Source: Adiantum capillus-veneris
Lineage: Eukaryota > Streptophyta > Polypodiopsida > Polypodiales > Pteridaceae
Assembly: GCA_014529385.2 (NCBI GenBank)
Contig: CM043968.1
Location: forward strand, 4,948,001 to 5,008,000
Direction of reading: 5' to 3'
DNA: 60,000 bases
Both the position numbers and the translations under genes were made by a program. Positions 23,609 to 34,691 of this stretch are shown in pieces. Each line of letters opens with the position of its first letter. Positions within the stretch are counted from its first letter, which is position 1. The notes under the pieces are model-generated. The model worked only from the letters and a program-made list of their open reading frames with translations, ran no database searches and had not been told where the DNA came from.

Positions 23609-23839
23609 GTACAGATAATTGTTTCCCCAATCTTGGATAAGCTGTACCTGTCACATAAAAGGTCTTCTCAATATGATTTCATAATTTAGTTTTTTCCCAA
23701 AGTCTACTATGGCAAAAGTGTGTTGGTATTCAATTCCACAAGAATTGACTATCACCTTTTCAAGCAGCCATAATGGTCTCTCAATGTGTCCGTCAGCCAA
23801 TTGCAGTTTCATTCGAGTTTGTCTAATGGCTGGTTGTCC

Positions 23840-24220
23840 CTAGGATTCCCATACCATTTGTGTGGCTATGGCTATGCCTGCTTCACTATCCAGTATTGCC
23901 ATGGTTTCAATGTCATTATATTTCACTAGAAGGGTGGCTTTTCCTTCTTCCCCTTCGTAACATTCTCCGACTTTGTTCATTGGAACAGATTGAATCTCTT
24001 TGTTGTCCATTTTGTTTCTTAATTTTCCCAATTTTTTTGAGATTAGCTCCGTTATCCTCACCTTCTCTAGGGTTTTCTGTTGATCATTCCATAAATATGG
24101 TATGAGTTTTAATAGTTCTCCCAAGGTAAGAGTGCATTGGATGGGTGTAGACATGATTGAATGAATGTTTTCTACTTCTAGGGTCTGTTCAGCTCTTTTT
24201 ACTTGAGTGGTCTTACACAC
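23840..24220 (-). pseudogene. Gypsy protease N-terminus (cassette B) and Gag-Pol linker
   Basis: Starts MCKTTQVKRAEQTLEVENIH, then TLGELLKLIPYLWNDQQKTL, then MNKVGECYEGEE and MAILDSEAGIAIAT with the same D-S-E active-site change as cassette A. It ends at a stop where cassette A continues. The upstream linker has no counterpart in cassette A and so marks the true 5' end of pol. Confidence 0.8.
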
Positions 24221-24229
24221 TATAATTCA

Positions 24230-27200
24230 TCTTCGTTATCTCCCAAGTAAGAAGGTAATGTTTTCAAGGTCAATGGTTTCGACATTCTTGAAGCTTCAGA
24301 TTTGCAATCTCCATACAAGGATTGTACATCCATATTCATATCATAAGGTAGATTATCCAACCAAACCTCCTCTATAGGAGCTGACTTTAGAGTTAGGCTC
24401 CCATCATTAATCCCTCTAAATTTTTCCCATAGTGTCCCGACCAGTCTTCCTCTACAAATGGAATTCCTTTCAAGGCATCTTCGCTGTCCGGCATTATAAG
24501 TTTTGGTTCTTTTGTTTCAGAGTGGGGTTCTGTCACGACATCGGGTTTTTCTTTAGTGTCTCTTACCACAAGCTCTTCAAGTTTTGCTATACTTTCAAGC
24601 TTGGGTTTTTGTTTAGTTTTTCCATTTGTTTTCCATGTTTTGGCCTACTTTAAGTCCTGCTTGGTAGGCTTCCAAAGCTGCGTTAATAGGCTCAAAATTT
24701 ATATCAACCAAAATGGATCCTCCAAATTTCACGATTGTATCCTTGATTTCACTTCCAATTTCTTTCACCTTTTCTTGGAATAAGTTTTTTTGCTTTCTCC
24801 TAAATTTCAACCCATTGTTTTTGTTTTCTCATCTCATATCTTTTGCTAATGCTTCTTTTGATCCTCTAAGAGGAAACTTTCGAATCATCAAAGGAGTTGT
24901 GTTTCTTTTTCTTAGCCTGGGCTCTAGTGGTTACCTTGATTGAAACAATCGGTTCACTCTCTAATGAACTATTAGGTATCACTTGGACTACGTTTATTGT
25001 TGTTTTACCCTTGTTTAAAGGATTTTTAGGACAATCTTCCGGAAAGTGTCCTCCCTTTTTGCAACATTGTTTGCAATAGGCTTCAACTGATTTAAGGTTT
25101 TTGTCAGGATCTGGACATTCATTTTTCCAATGATCATCTGCACCACAGTTGTGACAGTTTCCATTCTTGGCTTAATCATGGGTCTTACCATGGGAGGTCT
25201 GACACTTTGATTAGCTACATAATACATTGGTGCAAGCTCTGGTGGAGCATAAGTCACGGTTTCTTCCATTGGTGGTGGATGTGAATTATACCAATCTCCT
25301 TCTACCATTACTGTAGATGGACTAGGCTCTGCATAGGGTGTAACAGGCACTGATGCTTGTTCATCTATGACTCCTTCGAAGTGCATGTACTTTACAGGCA
25401 CTGCATTATGTCCTGGGTATGGAGGTTGTTGACCCAACACAGGTTGAGGTCTTTCCATACCCATTGGTGGTCTTTGAGCTGTAGATGGGTTGTCCTTGTG
25501 GCCTCATGGGCACGTACTGAACATTCCCATCATACTTTGGTCTGAAGTACCACTTGTGGGTCTCATGGTTGGTCCATTTACCCTCAATTGCACACCATTT
25601 TTGTGGCCTAATTGGTTGTCCCTGTTAAGGTATCCCTTGTACTGGTCCCCTCATAGGTGCTTTTTGCATGTTGTTCATCATGTCGTTCATCCTTTTGAGC
25701 ATATCTTCTATGGCTGAAAGTGGTGCTGCAGCAGCGGTTCCCACTTGTGTTGGTTTAGTGGATGCTGTTTTCTCGCTTTGGCTATCCTTAGGGACATCTT
25801 CTTCATTAAAAATATCAGAGTTGTCTCCTAATTCAATAGCATCTGACACACACTCTTCTAGGGTTGTATGTTTTTTACTATAGAGTACAGCATGAAGTTC
25901 TTTGTTTAGCAGTCCCTGTAGAAACAAAGATACAAGTCGTTCTTCTGCAGGTATCTCTAGCCCTGGGCATCTGGCAATCTATTGTTTCATTTGAGTTGCA
26001 CAATCCCTAACAGACTCACCATGTTTCTATTTAATGCTGTAGATTTGAGCTACCATATTATGTTTGATCCTCGTTTTGGAACAAGCGGCTACAAATCCTT
26101 GAGCTAATGTGTTCAAGTCCATGATTGACCTTGGTGGAATGTTTTGGAACCATGTCAATGCTTTTTCTTCTAATGTCATTCCAAACCCCTCGAATTGAGT
26201 ATGGAAATCGAATATACGTTCTGCTCTTAGCACTTGCTTAAAGCTTGCTAAGTGGTCGTATGGATCCCCTGATCCAATGTATTTTCTAATCCATTTTTGA
26301 AAATCAGCTGGTCTGACGCGTCTGTTTGGTTCAACTCCCGGTCTACTGGGAGTTGGTCCTATTCCGAATCCTTCAAACCAGTCGGTTGGAAATAGTGACT
26401 CATGTAGCCCTGGACTGGCCTTAATGTCACCCGGTTTTCTACGTAATGAAGTGGTTTCTGGCTTCTTAACATTACTCTCAAATGATCTCTCACAGTGTTC
26501 ATCTCTTGGAATTGTTTCTGGTCCTTTTTACAATATCCAATCCCTTATGGAATACCCTTGGTATTTGGTTTATTCTACCTCCTCAAGAGTCATCATAACA
26601 AAGTTGTTGTTATAACAATCCCTAAATAGGTAGGTTGGTAGGTATGTTGATCCCTTGTCTTTGATCTTGAAGATATAAATGATCTTCATGGCCGTTAGTT
26701 GTCCTGATTTGGCATGCATAGTCCACAAAAGATCTTTTATGTTTCTATCCTCCCAACAATAGACTTTGATCCTAGGATTATCCGTACTAAGCCGCTTCAA
26801 AGGCTTCAAATCTACTTGATCATATCCCTCGAATTCTGAAGTTGGTGGTCCTTCTTTTGCTGACATATATGGGATTATGGTGTTTACTTCTAACCTCCAT
26901 TTGTCTATCACATCAGGGTTTTTGACTTGTACATACTGAGTTTTGTTTCTGTCCATGTACATTTTTCCTTGTTTGTTTAATTTCTTCTTTGAACTCAATA
27001 CCATGGTCATCATTGCGAATAGCATACTCCTCGTTAGGGTCCAGGTAAACCTGAGCTCCATGGTGGTTAGTCTTATAAAAAGAGCGCATTGTCGTTCCGA
27101 TTTTCGAGTGAGTCGAGTAAGAAGACATTTCAAATGTTGAATCTGAAAAAGTGTCTGAGACTTCTTCAAAGATTGTGTGCAAGGAATTGCCTTGATTCAT

Positions 27201-27281
27201 GCTTTCTTCGGTGGATACTCTACTGGAGGTTTCTCCGAGTATGCCCTGATTTCTTGGTACATGATCAGATCTAAGGTTCAT
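24230..27281 (-). pseudogene. Gypsy gag, broken into several frames
   Basis: The likely start is the ATG at 27281 (MNLRSDHVPRNQGILG). A frame change near 26950 leads to a matrix-like part ending near 26570. Capsid-like sequence follows at 26233-26027 (EEKALTWFQNIPPRSIMDLN, AQGFVAACSKTRIKHN) and 25927-25625. A Pro-rich stretch (25464-25170) precedes a nucleocapsid region, read after another frame change, with CHNCGADDHWKNEC (perfect CX2CX4HX4C) and a variant knuckle CKQCCKKGGHFPEDC near 25160-25040. Capsid plus zinc knuckles upstream of protease identify it as gag. At least three frame changes make it non-functional. Confidence 0.78.
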
Positions 27282-29230
27282 AAAGACTTATGAAGCACTG
27301 GATAGAGTACTTACCTTTGGATTGACTTGTTGTCAATTTTCACTTGATTCGATTGCAACTTCTGTCAAGCTACTGATTCCTCATATGCAACCTGATTCCT
27401 ATACAAATTTGATCAAGTTAGCTATTCTTCTATGAAGACAGTAGAGTTTTTGCTAACTCTCGTGATTGGTCTATGTGTATCACTTTAAATCGAGCTATGG
27501 GAGTCAAACTAACTTTCAGATTCGACTTTAACAAAAAATCAAAGATTTAATCTGCAACCTAGAAACTGAGTGAACATGTACCAATTTGGATCCTATTGAA
27601 TCCAAAATTGCCCGGTGGCTTTGTATTATGCTAGTCTAACACTTTACAAGTTCAAAAGTCAAAACTGATGTCCCTAGGTAGTAGTAGTAAATAATTGGGA
27701 TAATTTACTTTTGCTAGTTTTTTGCACTTTTTGGATTGGTTTGGCAAGTATACAACCTGTTAAAGTCCCTGGACAAGTTTCAACAAGTTTGGACAAAATC
27801 TGATCAAGTTTATCAACTGTTTTGTGTTCGCAAAATCTCATTTCAAGAATCTGGCTTAAGTCTCACTTTTGTGATTTAAACTTCACCAAAATTGATTTGT
27901 GGGGTCTTCTTGATATGCTTGACCTTGTGGTATACTCAAATTTGCAAAATTTTCAAGTTTTGAAGCAGATGTAAATAATCGCGATTATTTACTCCAACTA
28001 AATTTTTGCAAAGCTTTGTCCCAACTTTGACACAGATCTCTTAAGCACCTCAAGTTAAGGTCACTAGCCAAGTTTCTTTAAGTTTGGACAATTTTTGGTC
28101 AAATGGTCATCAATTTTTTGTCCGCAGACTAACTTTACAGATTTGGTCACAATTTCCACTCCAGTGATCCAAATCTCACCAAATTTGGTTTGTGGGCTTA
28201 TTAAAACATGGTAAAACTAGTGGTATGCTGACTTGGTCAAAAAAGTTAAAAAATGGGGCAGATGTAAATAATTGCGATTATTTCCAACTAACAACTTTTT
28301 GCATCTTTTTTATCAACTGAGCATGTAACATGTTTATTGCATCAATATAAGCCTATGAATCAATTTTCAACAAGTTTGGACAATTTTTTCCCCAATTTAC
28401 ACTCAACTTTCAAAAAGTCAGTACAAACTTTAGTTTTTACCCAGTTTTTGGCCAGTTTGGTGATCCAAATCTTTTGGGCCTTTACAAAAGTTCTTTGTAC
28501 ACATGCAATGAGTCAATGGTATGAACCATGGTCAAATCTGAGTTAAAACTTAATAATCGTGATTATTAACTTCAGGCTTGAAATGAACACTTTTTTGCAA
28601 TTTTTTCAAAGACGGTCTTTACATGAGTTATTTTAAGCCTATGAATCAAGTCAAAACTTAATTTGACCTAAAATGTCAAGAAAAAGTAAATAATCTGAGT
28701 TTTGGCCAACTCTTGAAATTTTTACCTCAAAGCTTACCAATTGGTTCAGATAACTTTTAAGCGTACTCTCCAGTCGGATTGAGTGGTTTTGAGTCTTTTC
28801 ATGCTATTTCTAGCCGTAGACCTGAAATTCTGCAACTTCCAATAACAACTCACACTTGATTCTTTCAGAGAGAGCAATGTTCTTAAATCCACTTCGGATC
28901 CTACTTACCCTACTCCTAGATTCTCATGCAATGGGGTTGTGGAAAGTGTCCATAAATACTCGTTTTCTTGTCTTTTATGGTTTTCTGAGCATTGATCTTA
29001 AGACTTGTCTCGTCTACCAATCATCCTCAAAATCCTAATCTATTTCTACAATCCTAAAATCTTAAAGGCACTTAGCAAGTACGATTACTTCCAAGCTACC
29101 TCTACACAGCAAAAGACGACAATCTTAGGCTATGCGGTTTTTAAAAGGAAGTTTTGAACTCTAGGCGATCCTAGAGGAAGTTAAAGGATAACTTCACAAG
29201 ACGGTCGTGTTTTTTCTAGTTTAGGTCTTT
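27282..29230 (-). other. Gypsy 5' leader with palindromic repeats
   Basis: About 1.95 kb between primer site and gag without convincing ORFs. It contains a series of TAAATAATCGCGATTATTTA-like palindromes at 27688, 27972, 28264 and 28550 (spacing 284, 292, 286) and a half-site near 28687. The text between them is also loosely repeated (TTTGGACAA, TTTTTGCA, GGTCAA blocks), so this is a diverged ~287-bp tandem repeat. Confidence 0.75.
27972..27991. repeat. Perfect 20-bp palindrome TAAATAATCGCGATTATTTA
   Basis: Self-complementary over all 20 bases. Variants lie at 27688-27707, 28264-28283 and about 28550-28569 in the leader, at 11568-12174 in the 3' spacer, and as half-sites in both LTRs (near 7421 and 29589). 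Confidence 0.95.
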
Positions 29231-29253
29231 TCAATCCCGACAACGGCGCCAAA
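29231..29253 (-). promoter_or_regulatory. Gypsy primer-binding site (tRNA-Asp type)
   Basis: On the minus strand TGGCGCCGTTGTCGGGATTG follows the LTR end (CACA) after a couple of bases. It matches the complement of the plant tRNA-Asp 3' end (TGGCGCCGTTGCCGGGGA) apart from small changes. tRNA-Asp priming is typical of Athila/Tat-type gypsy elements. Confidence 0.88.
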
Positions 29254-30145
29254 TGTGAAACGCGTGTCTAACCTCACCATCCTATCTTATTGCAATATTA
29301 GCGAGAACCACGATTAAATTGTCAATCCATGGGATGAAGCTGACTCAACTAGTGCATAGAGGCTACAAGAGGTTGTCAATCTCTCAGAAAACAACTAACA
29401 ACTCGCATCTAACTCAAGCTACACTCGAGTGACTGAAATAACCAAAAGCCAATCCCTCATCGGCAAACAAATTACATCCGTTACAACATCAAATGACATC
29501 CAGACGTGATGAAACTTCTAGGACATGTTTATAAGACTTAAGCATACATGCTTATGGTCTCAAATCCCACTGTAGGTCAAGTTCCAAAATTGCGATTATT
29601 AACAACAGTGGATTTTTTAAAATGCTTAGCAATGATGCTCCAATACCCCACCTATGCTTAGTTTTTGATTTAAAAGTGTAAATTCATAGTCATGATGAAA
29701 TTAAACTGCGGATTCGGCGATGCCAAAAGCTACGAAATATTGTGATGTGTTTACGTCAATGCGTAGAGCTCTTACCTACAATTGCAATGCAACAAACGCA
29801 ACTGCAATGTGACAACCGGGGAGGGAGTAGGAAGTGCGAGAAGGAGAGGAGTGAGCGACGTTAGCTCCCACTGTGTATTTCATTATCCAAAACTTGAAAA
29901 TAACTTACAAAAATTGGCTTTTATACCTTAGCCAAGGTTTTTGGTGGTCAAAACTAATAATCTGGGAGTTCTACCAAAGATGGGTAATGACAGGTTGATA
30001 CAATCTGGAATTTTGTAGCCCTGGATCATTAATTACAGAGTTTATCAGAGAAATAGGAGTTACAATATTCTTGATTTATCAAAATAATAAGTGTTTTACA
30101 ATGATAACTTCGAAAAATGGTATCCGTGTTAGCTTGCTGCTAACA
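29254..30145 (-). mobile_element. Gypsy 5' LTR, complete (892 bp)
   Basis: On the plus strand it begins TGTGAAACGCG and ends GCTAACA, the reverse complement of a TG...CA LTR. A minus-strand TATAAAAG is at 29918-29925. The right end merges with an (AC)n tract, so the exact border and target duplication cannot be read. Confidence 0.9.
29918..29925 (-). promoter_or_regulatory. Gypsy 5' LTR TATA box
   Basis: TATAAAAG on the minus strand, conserved at 7778-7785 in the other LTR. Likely start-site element for the gypsy transcript. Confidence 0.65.
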
Positions 30146-30164
30146 CACACACACACACACACAC
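30142..30164. repeat. (AC)n microsatellite at the LINE 3' end / gypsy border
   Basis: About 11 AC units between the gypsy LTR end and the 3' end of the LINE at 30165. Confidence 0.9.
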
Positions 30165-30185
30165 AGATTTTATTATTGTCCTCGG

Positions 30186-30201
30186 AGGTCAAATATGACC
30201 T
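30186..30201 (-). promoter_or_regulatory. 3' UTR hairpin of LINE 1
   Basis: AGGTCA, loop AATA (plus strand), TGACCT: a perfect 6-bp stem about 20-35 bases from the 3' end. An equivalent stem occurs at the same place in the other LINE tails (45993, 51856, 59373). Confidence 0.65.
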
Positions 30202-30301
30202 ATGGGACCAAAGTTAAATGTGATGTAGCATGTGTATGACTGATAAGTGACTCTCGATGCTCCAAAATTGTGGTGATGAGAGTCACAATGGAGAGCCCAC
30301 A

Positions 30302-31036
30302 CTATGGTTGGGAGAGGAAAGTGTGTAGGTCTAAGTCATGGCTGAAAATGTGAGAGAAGCAAGTTCGGATGTGACCAAAAGCTGAGTACTCTAGTAGTGT
30401 GTGGTACTCAAACTCTCGAACTTGCAGTGAGCATAATATGCACAGTTGATTTGACTCTTCTCCATTGCTCCAATGCCCTGTCTTGCATCGAAGGAAATGG
30501 GAGCTAAGCCAAATGGTTGTGATAGTGCGTATCATCAACAAGGGGATAGGCTCAAGCATGTAAGTGTGAGTACAGTTTCCTCTTTCAATGAAGAACATGG
30601 TTTTGTAGTTGGGGGCAATATGGGTGGTGTAATGTATGAAGCGTGACCCACCGGATTTCTCCGAAGCCGTAATACATTGGCATTTTAGAAAAGCTTCATT
30701 CACTTGGGAGTCTTTTGAAATTTTTTGCTTGCTTCCCATGCAATTGCTTTTATGCGTCTTTTGAAATTTTTTGCTTGCTTCCCATGCAATTGTAGGAAGT
30801 TGATGTGAGGGGTTTTGAGGCATCTTTATCATGTGCTCCACAACCCTTTCCTTGCCCATAACCTCAATTGGAAGAGATCCCGACTCAGGAAGTAGGATCA
30901 TATATGGTGTTTGTGTCTTAACTTGGAGAAAGTTTGTAAGAAAACGCTTTTGGACATTCTCAAACTCTTTCCAAGTAGACTTTGAAATGCTCCCACCCCA
31001 CACTTCAACTCCATAAAGAAGAACCGTTGTTACCAA
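30302..31036 (-). pseudogene. LINE 1 ORF2 C-terminal region
   Basis: Follows the RT. It begins with VTTVLLYGVEVWGGSISKST, the thumb/connection segment seen also in LINE 2 (STMLYGVQIWGPS), and ends with CILCSLQVREFEYHTLLEYS, a degenerate Cys-Cys-His motif matching CKLCGMEPETELHYICHC of LINE 2. An internal ~47-bp tandem duplication (near 30710-30793) repeats part of the KKFQKTHKSNCMGS region. Confidence 0.78.
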
Positions 31037-31120
31037 TGCATCAAAAAGTTACTTCTTGAGAACCCAACACTTGATGTTTCCCGCATTACACATATTCTCA
31101 AATGCATAATATGCTCTCTT

Positions 31121-32044
31121 TCACGCTTCCAAACGACGCATAGCACATTCATGCCACTTGTGATTGGACGGAACCTCAAGGTCAAGGTACTTAAAGCTCT
31201 CAACAACTTCAAATGTCTCATTGTTGTACATATTCCATGGCTTCTCCTTGTGGTTGGTTTTCACAAGCATAACCTTTGTTTTAGATTCGTTTAGAATCAA
31301 TCCACTATGCAAGCAAAAGTTCTCAAGGACAACCATAAGCTTTTGTGCATCTTCTAAAGTGTGTGTTAGAAGCACTACATCATCTGCATGCAACAGAAGC
31401 ATAATCACCACATTGCAAATAGTGACCTCTTCAGTGCCTTCTTCTTGCATAAAGTTAAGTACCCTTTGTTCCAATTGATCGATGCATAGGCCAAAGAGAG
31501 TTGGTGACAACGGACATCCTTGTTTAACCCCAATAGTGCTTACAATTTTTTTTGAAATTCCTCTTTCCATGCGCAATCGACAAATCACCTTCTCATAGGT
31601 TCGAGAAACCGCAAGCATAAACTCACTTGGCATTGGGAGTTCTTCCTTCTTTCTCCACAAACTGTTACATAGAATCATATCAAAAGATTTCTTAAAGTCC
31701 ACAAAATAACAATACAATCGCTTGCATTTCAACCGAATTTCCTCCATGAGAACACGAAGATTAACAAGATGATCAATGGTGCTATGGCGCTAGTCTCCGG
31801 TAGTAGTTGTTTATATTCTTTACATCCCCTCCTTTATGCAAAGGTTTACCCAATTAGTACTCCAATCATAAGGCATACCATGTTGAAGTGCAAGATTGAA
31901 CATATCACATATCCACTCATGGGTAAAATTTCCCATCCATTTGATCATCTCCAACTTGATACCTTGAAGATCTCCCGCTTTGTGAGTGACCAACTTTTCA
32001 AGCCCATCGCATACATCCTCAATAGTAAACAAGAGGGCATACAT
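31121..32044 (-). pseudogene. LINE 1 ORF2 reverse transcriptase
   Basis: 31121-31747 reads LYCYFVDFKKSFDMI, IGVKQGCPLSPTLFGLCIDQ and LLHADDVVLLTHTLEDAQKL, the LINE RT core; the usual YADD is HADD. 31820-32044 is the N-terminal finger part (GDLQGIKLEMIKWMGNF) in another frame. Stops and frameshifts make it inactive. Confidence 0.85.
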
Positions 32045-32489
32045 GAGAGTGAATCATAAAATGATATTTTTTTCAGCATTTTATTGCTCATATAATTACC
32101 TACAAGTGTGTACATATCCACAAGACTCAAGTTACCAAAATTCTCAACCCGCTTGCCCCTCAAGTTTCTTCAAAATCTTCCACATACATGTGCATTTTCT
32201 TGGACTTGAAAAAGTCGTTGCTTTACTTCCCATCTTCTTCTCTTCTTTTGAATCAATGCCTTGTATGTATGCAAATGACTTTGATAGTTGTCTTTGTCCA
32301 TAGTTGCATCAAGCTTTATCATGCACTTTCGAGCATCTTAACATTGTTTATCAAACCACCTTTTGCGTGATTTATCTTTGTTGATATCATGAAGATACTT
32401 TATGGCAAAACATTCTTCCGTACAAGAACAAATAACTTTCTTGAAAGCTTCTCATTTAGTTTCCAATGGTGCATCATATTGAAGCTTTG

Positions 32490-33430
32490 TCATCCATAAG
32501 TTTTGCTCAACCATTTCAATGTACATTGGTGCCCGTTTGAAATCCATACAAAGTGATCATTTCTCTTCCCTTTGGCTGAGATTATCATGCTTAGTTGGTT
32601 GAGATTATCATGCTTAGTTGCTTCTCCACATGAAAGGTCAATACATGAGGTCCGATGGTCTGATTTTGGGGTCCATTGGCCAAACATAAAACTCTTTATG
32701 TGATACATGATGGCTTCGAAGAGTGGCATATAGTCAATCACACCATCCACATTATGTTTTCTACATGTAAATTCATTGATTCCAGTCCACAAAGATACAC
32801 CATTGGCAAGACATATACCAGTACTATTATACATGTGTAAAAGTAACTTTATAATAGTGATCCGGCTCTTTCTCATCCATTGAAGTATGATCATACAAGT
32901 GAACTTCTTCCAACTCCCTTGAAATGTATGGCATATCAAATTGTTGAGTATCATGTTGCAATGTTTTTCTACAAGCATTCATATCCCCAAATACAATAAC
33001 ATCACCTTCGCCTTGGAAATGAGCAATGTCCTCTTCTAAATAAAAAAATGGCCGATCTCTATCCATGCAAGTATAAAAGGGGGAATCATGATGAGAAATG
33101 TAGCAACCGGCTACAAAAATGGGTACTCTTTTTGGTGTCATAATTTTTAGCCATACATAACGTTTATACTTTTCATCTTTCACAATTGATACAAAATCTT
33201 CCAATCCTTTCTTAACCATGCATGCTACCCCTCCTTGCTCTCTTCGTTGCTTGAGATTCTTTGACCACATCAATGAATGAACATTGTAATTCTCCAAGCC
33301 GTTAATCCTTTGTGTATCATGCTCCCAAGTTTCAACAAGAAGTACACCATCGGCTTTGCTTGTTAGTTCATCAATGCCAACCTCCACATTCTATGGGTAT
33401 TCATTACAATTCCAAAAGCATATTTTCAAT
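32490..33430 (-). pseudogene. LINE 1 ORF2 APE endonuclease
   Basis: The domain opens KICFWNCNEYP just after the end of ORF1, with a TAG soon after. It continues GVACMVKKGLEDFVSIVKDE, VWLKIMTPKRVPIFVAGCYI and DVIVFGDMNACRKTLQHDT, the last being the G-D-x-N catalytic motif. A second frame (32978-32490) carries the end, with NDHFVWISNGHQCTLKW near the C-terminus. Confidence 0.8.
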
Positions 33431-33442
33431 TGTAACTCGGTT

Positions 33443-34282
33443 TCATAGGTCACGTATCTCTATTTGCTTGAGGGACTTGCCTCCTCCTTGGGCACATTTC
33501 TTCGTGAGACATCTCCTTGTTTTCCTTATTCTTTTTCTCATATGCCTTGTGACACATATTTGTTGCTTAATAGTGTGATCTTCATATACAAAATAATTTG
33601 TATCCCGCAAATAGATCCAACTATTATCAAGGATAATCTCTCGTTTGGTCTCATCCGGCATGGAGCATACAATTGGCCGTTCTCTCGAGCAAGGAGCTCC
33701 TTGCTTACCCACTCTATGTGCTCCGTAGACCATAACTCCGGACATGCCAAAGTGGGTTTTGAAGAAATCTTCGATAACAATGTCAAGAGAAGGAGGCGTC
33801 TCTAACTTCTCTTCGAGAATTCCACGAATAACAATGTTTTTGGAACGTCGCTCATGTTCCTTCAACTCCTCCACATCCACATTCTCAACATTCTTTGTTT
33901 GAACCATAGCTTGCATGAGTGAGGAATTAGGAACCACATTGTTACCACATACATCAACCCAAGACTTGTTTGTGCATACATTTTCCATGTCGCATACATC
34001 CTGGCTCAGGGTGTCAAATTTCTCCTCTTTCAATACATGGTCATGCTCTACTTTGCTCGTGTGCTCCTTCAAAGCATTGAAGCCTACAAGAGAGCATTTA
34101 CATTCCTCGACTTCCTCTTGAAGTTGCATCAAACGTGTTATTTGCATCTCAAGTGTCCTCTTGAGATTCTCATTCTCAACGACAAGTACCCTTAGTGTGT
34201 CATTCTCCTTTGCAAGTGCCCGTAAGTCTTCGCCGTGTTTGTTTACGGTCTCTTGCAATGATACCAAGTATGCCATGATCAT
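33443..34282 (-). CDS. LINE 1 ORF1: coiled-coil RNA-binding protein (L1 ORF1p-like)
   Basis: 279 residues, open from start to stop. Residues 1-80 form a leucine-zipper-like coiled coil (LRALAKENDTLRVLVVENEN). Residues about 145-240 resemble the RRM and C-terminal domains of LINE ORF1 proteins: ERRSKNIVIRGILEEKLETP, YGAHRVGKQGAPCSRERPIV, then a basic tail (RHMRKRIRKTRR). The expected role is a nucleic-acid chaperone that coats LINE RNA. The stop (TGA) overlaps the start of the endonuclease frame, which is in a different phase here, unlike in LINE 2. The frame is intact, but ORF2 is not. Confidence 0.75.
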   Translation of the reverse strand: MIMAYLVSLQETVNKHGEDLRALAKENDTLRVLVVENENLKRTLEMQITRLMQLQEEVEECKCSLVGFNALKEHTSKVEHDHVLKEEKFDTLSQDVCDMENVCTNKSWVDVCGNNVVPNSSLMQAMVQTKNVENVDVEELKEHERRSKNIVIRGILEEKLETPPSLDIVIEDFFKTHFGMSGVMVYGAHRVGKQGAPCSRERPIVCSMPDETKREIILDNSWIYLRDTNYFVYEDHTIKQQICVTRHMRKRIRKTRRCLTKKCAQGGGKSLKQIEIRDL

Positions 34283-34461
34283 GGTTTCCGATGTTGTATG
34301 TAAAATAAGAGATGAGAGTCAACTTTTATGAACTTGTTCACTTCAAAAATGATGCCACAGAAATGCCTTCTATAACTCTAATTTTTTTTGTCTTTACATT
34401 AATGCATAGAGGACGTTGTGCTCTTTGATTAAGGCTATAGATCACCCAAATCAGAGTTTGG

Positions 34462-34531
34462 ATGAAGAAGTTATTATCAAAAGAGTGAAGTGCTATCTAC
34501 TAGGTCAAAAAACGGCTGCACTAGGGGGGGG

Positions 34532-34575
<44 letters not shown>

Positions 34576-34642
34576 AGAAGTTATTATCAAAAGAGTGAAC
34601 TACAGTCTACTAGGTCAAAAAACGGCTGCACTAGGGGGGGAG

Positions 34643-34689
<47 letters not shown>
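34462..34689 (+). repeat. ~113-bp tandem duplication, each unit ending in (GA)n
   Basis: AAGAAGTTATTATCAAAAGA through TAGGTCAAAAAACGGCTGCA and a G-run occurs at 34462-34573 and 34575-34689, each followed by a GA tract (34534-34573, 34648-34689). Confidence 0.88.

Positions 34690-34691
<2 letters not shown>

Larger units (their letters stand above)
19472..24012 (-). repeat. Duplicated pol cassette, unit B
   Basis: About 4.54 kb, the upstream copy on the coding strand. Its integrase end is joined to the protease start of unit A with about three extra bases between them. It has more indels than unit A. Confidence 0.88.
7241..30145 (-). mobile_element. Giant Ty3/gypsy element (Athila/Tat-like), minus strand
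   Basis: The LTRs are 29254-30145 (5' LTR, complete) and the tail of the 3' LTR at 7241-8087; the rest of the 3' LTR lies beyond the copia insertion, left of the window. A tRNA-Asp-type primer site sits at 29231-29253 and a polypurine tract at 8088-8100, both at the correct inner edges for a minus-strand element. The internal region is about 21.1 kb, enlarged by a duplicated pol cassette, two long non-coding spacers and an extra 3' ORF. RT, RNase H and integrase resemble non-chromovirus gypsy elements, and I see no chromodomain. Many stops and frameshifts show that it is dead. Confidence 0.9.
30165..34300 (-). mobile_element. LINE 1: two-ORF APE-type non-LTR retrotransposon, ends on (GT)n
   Basis: Minus strand, ORF1 34282-33443, ORF2 about 33430-30302, then a ~140-bp 3' UTR with a hairpin (30186-30201) and the end ...AATAATAAAATC followed directly by (TG)n. 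It belongs with LINE 2 (45954-51211) by ORF1 type, endonuclease, RT and a C-terminal Cys-His motif, but is a diverged family. It has many stops. Confidence 0.85.

Noticed and set aside
11568-28700. Regular palindromes as a CRISPR-like array
   Set aside because: The ~285-bp spacing, drifting spacers and eukaryotic retroelement context do not fit CRISPR.
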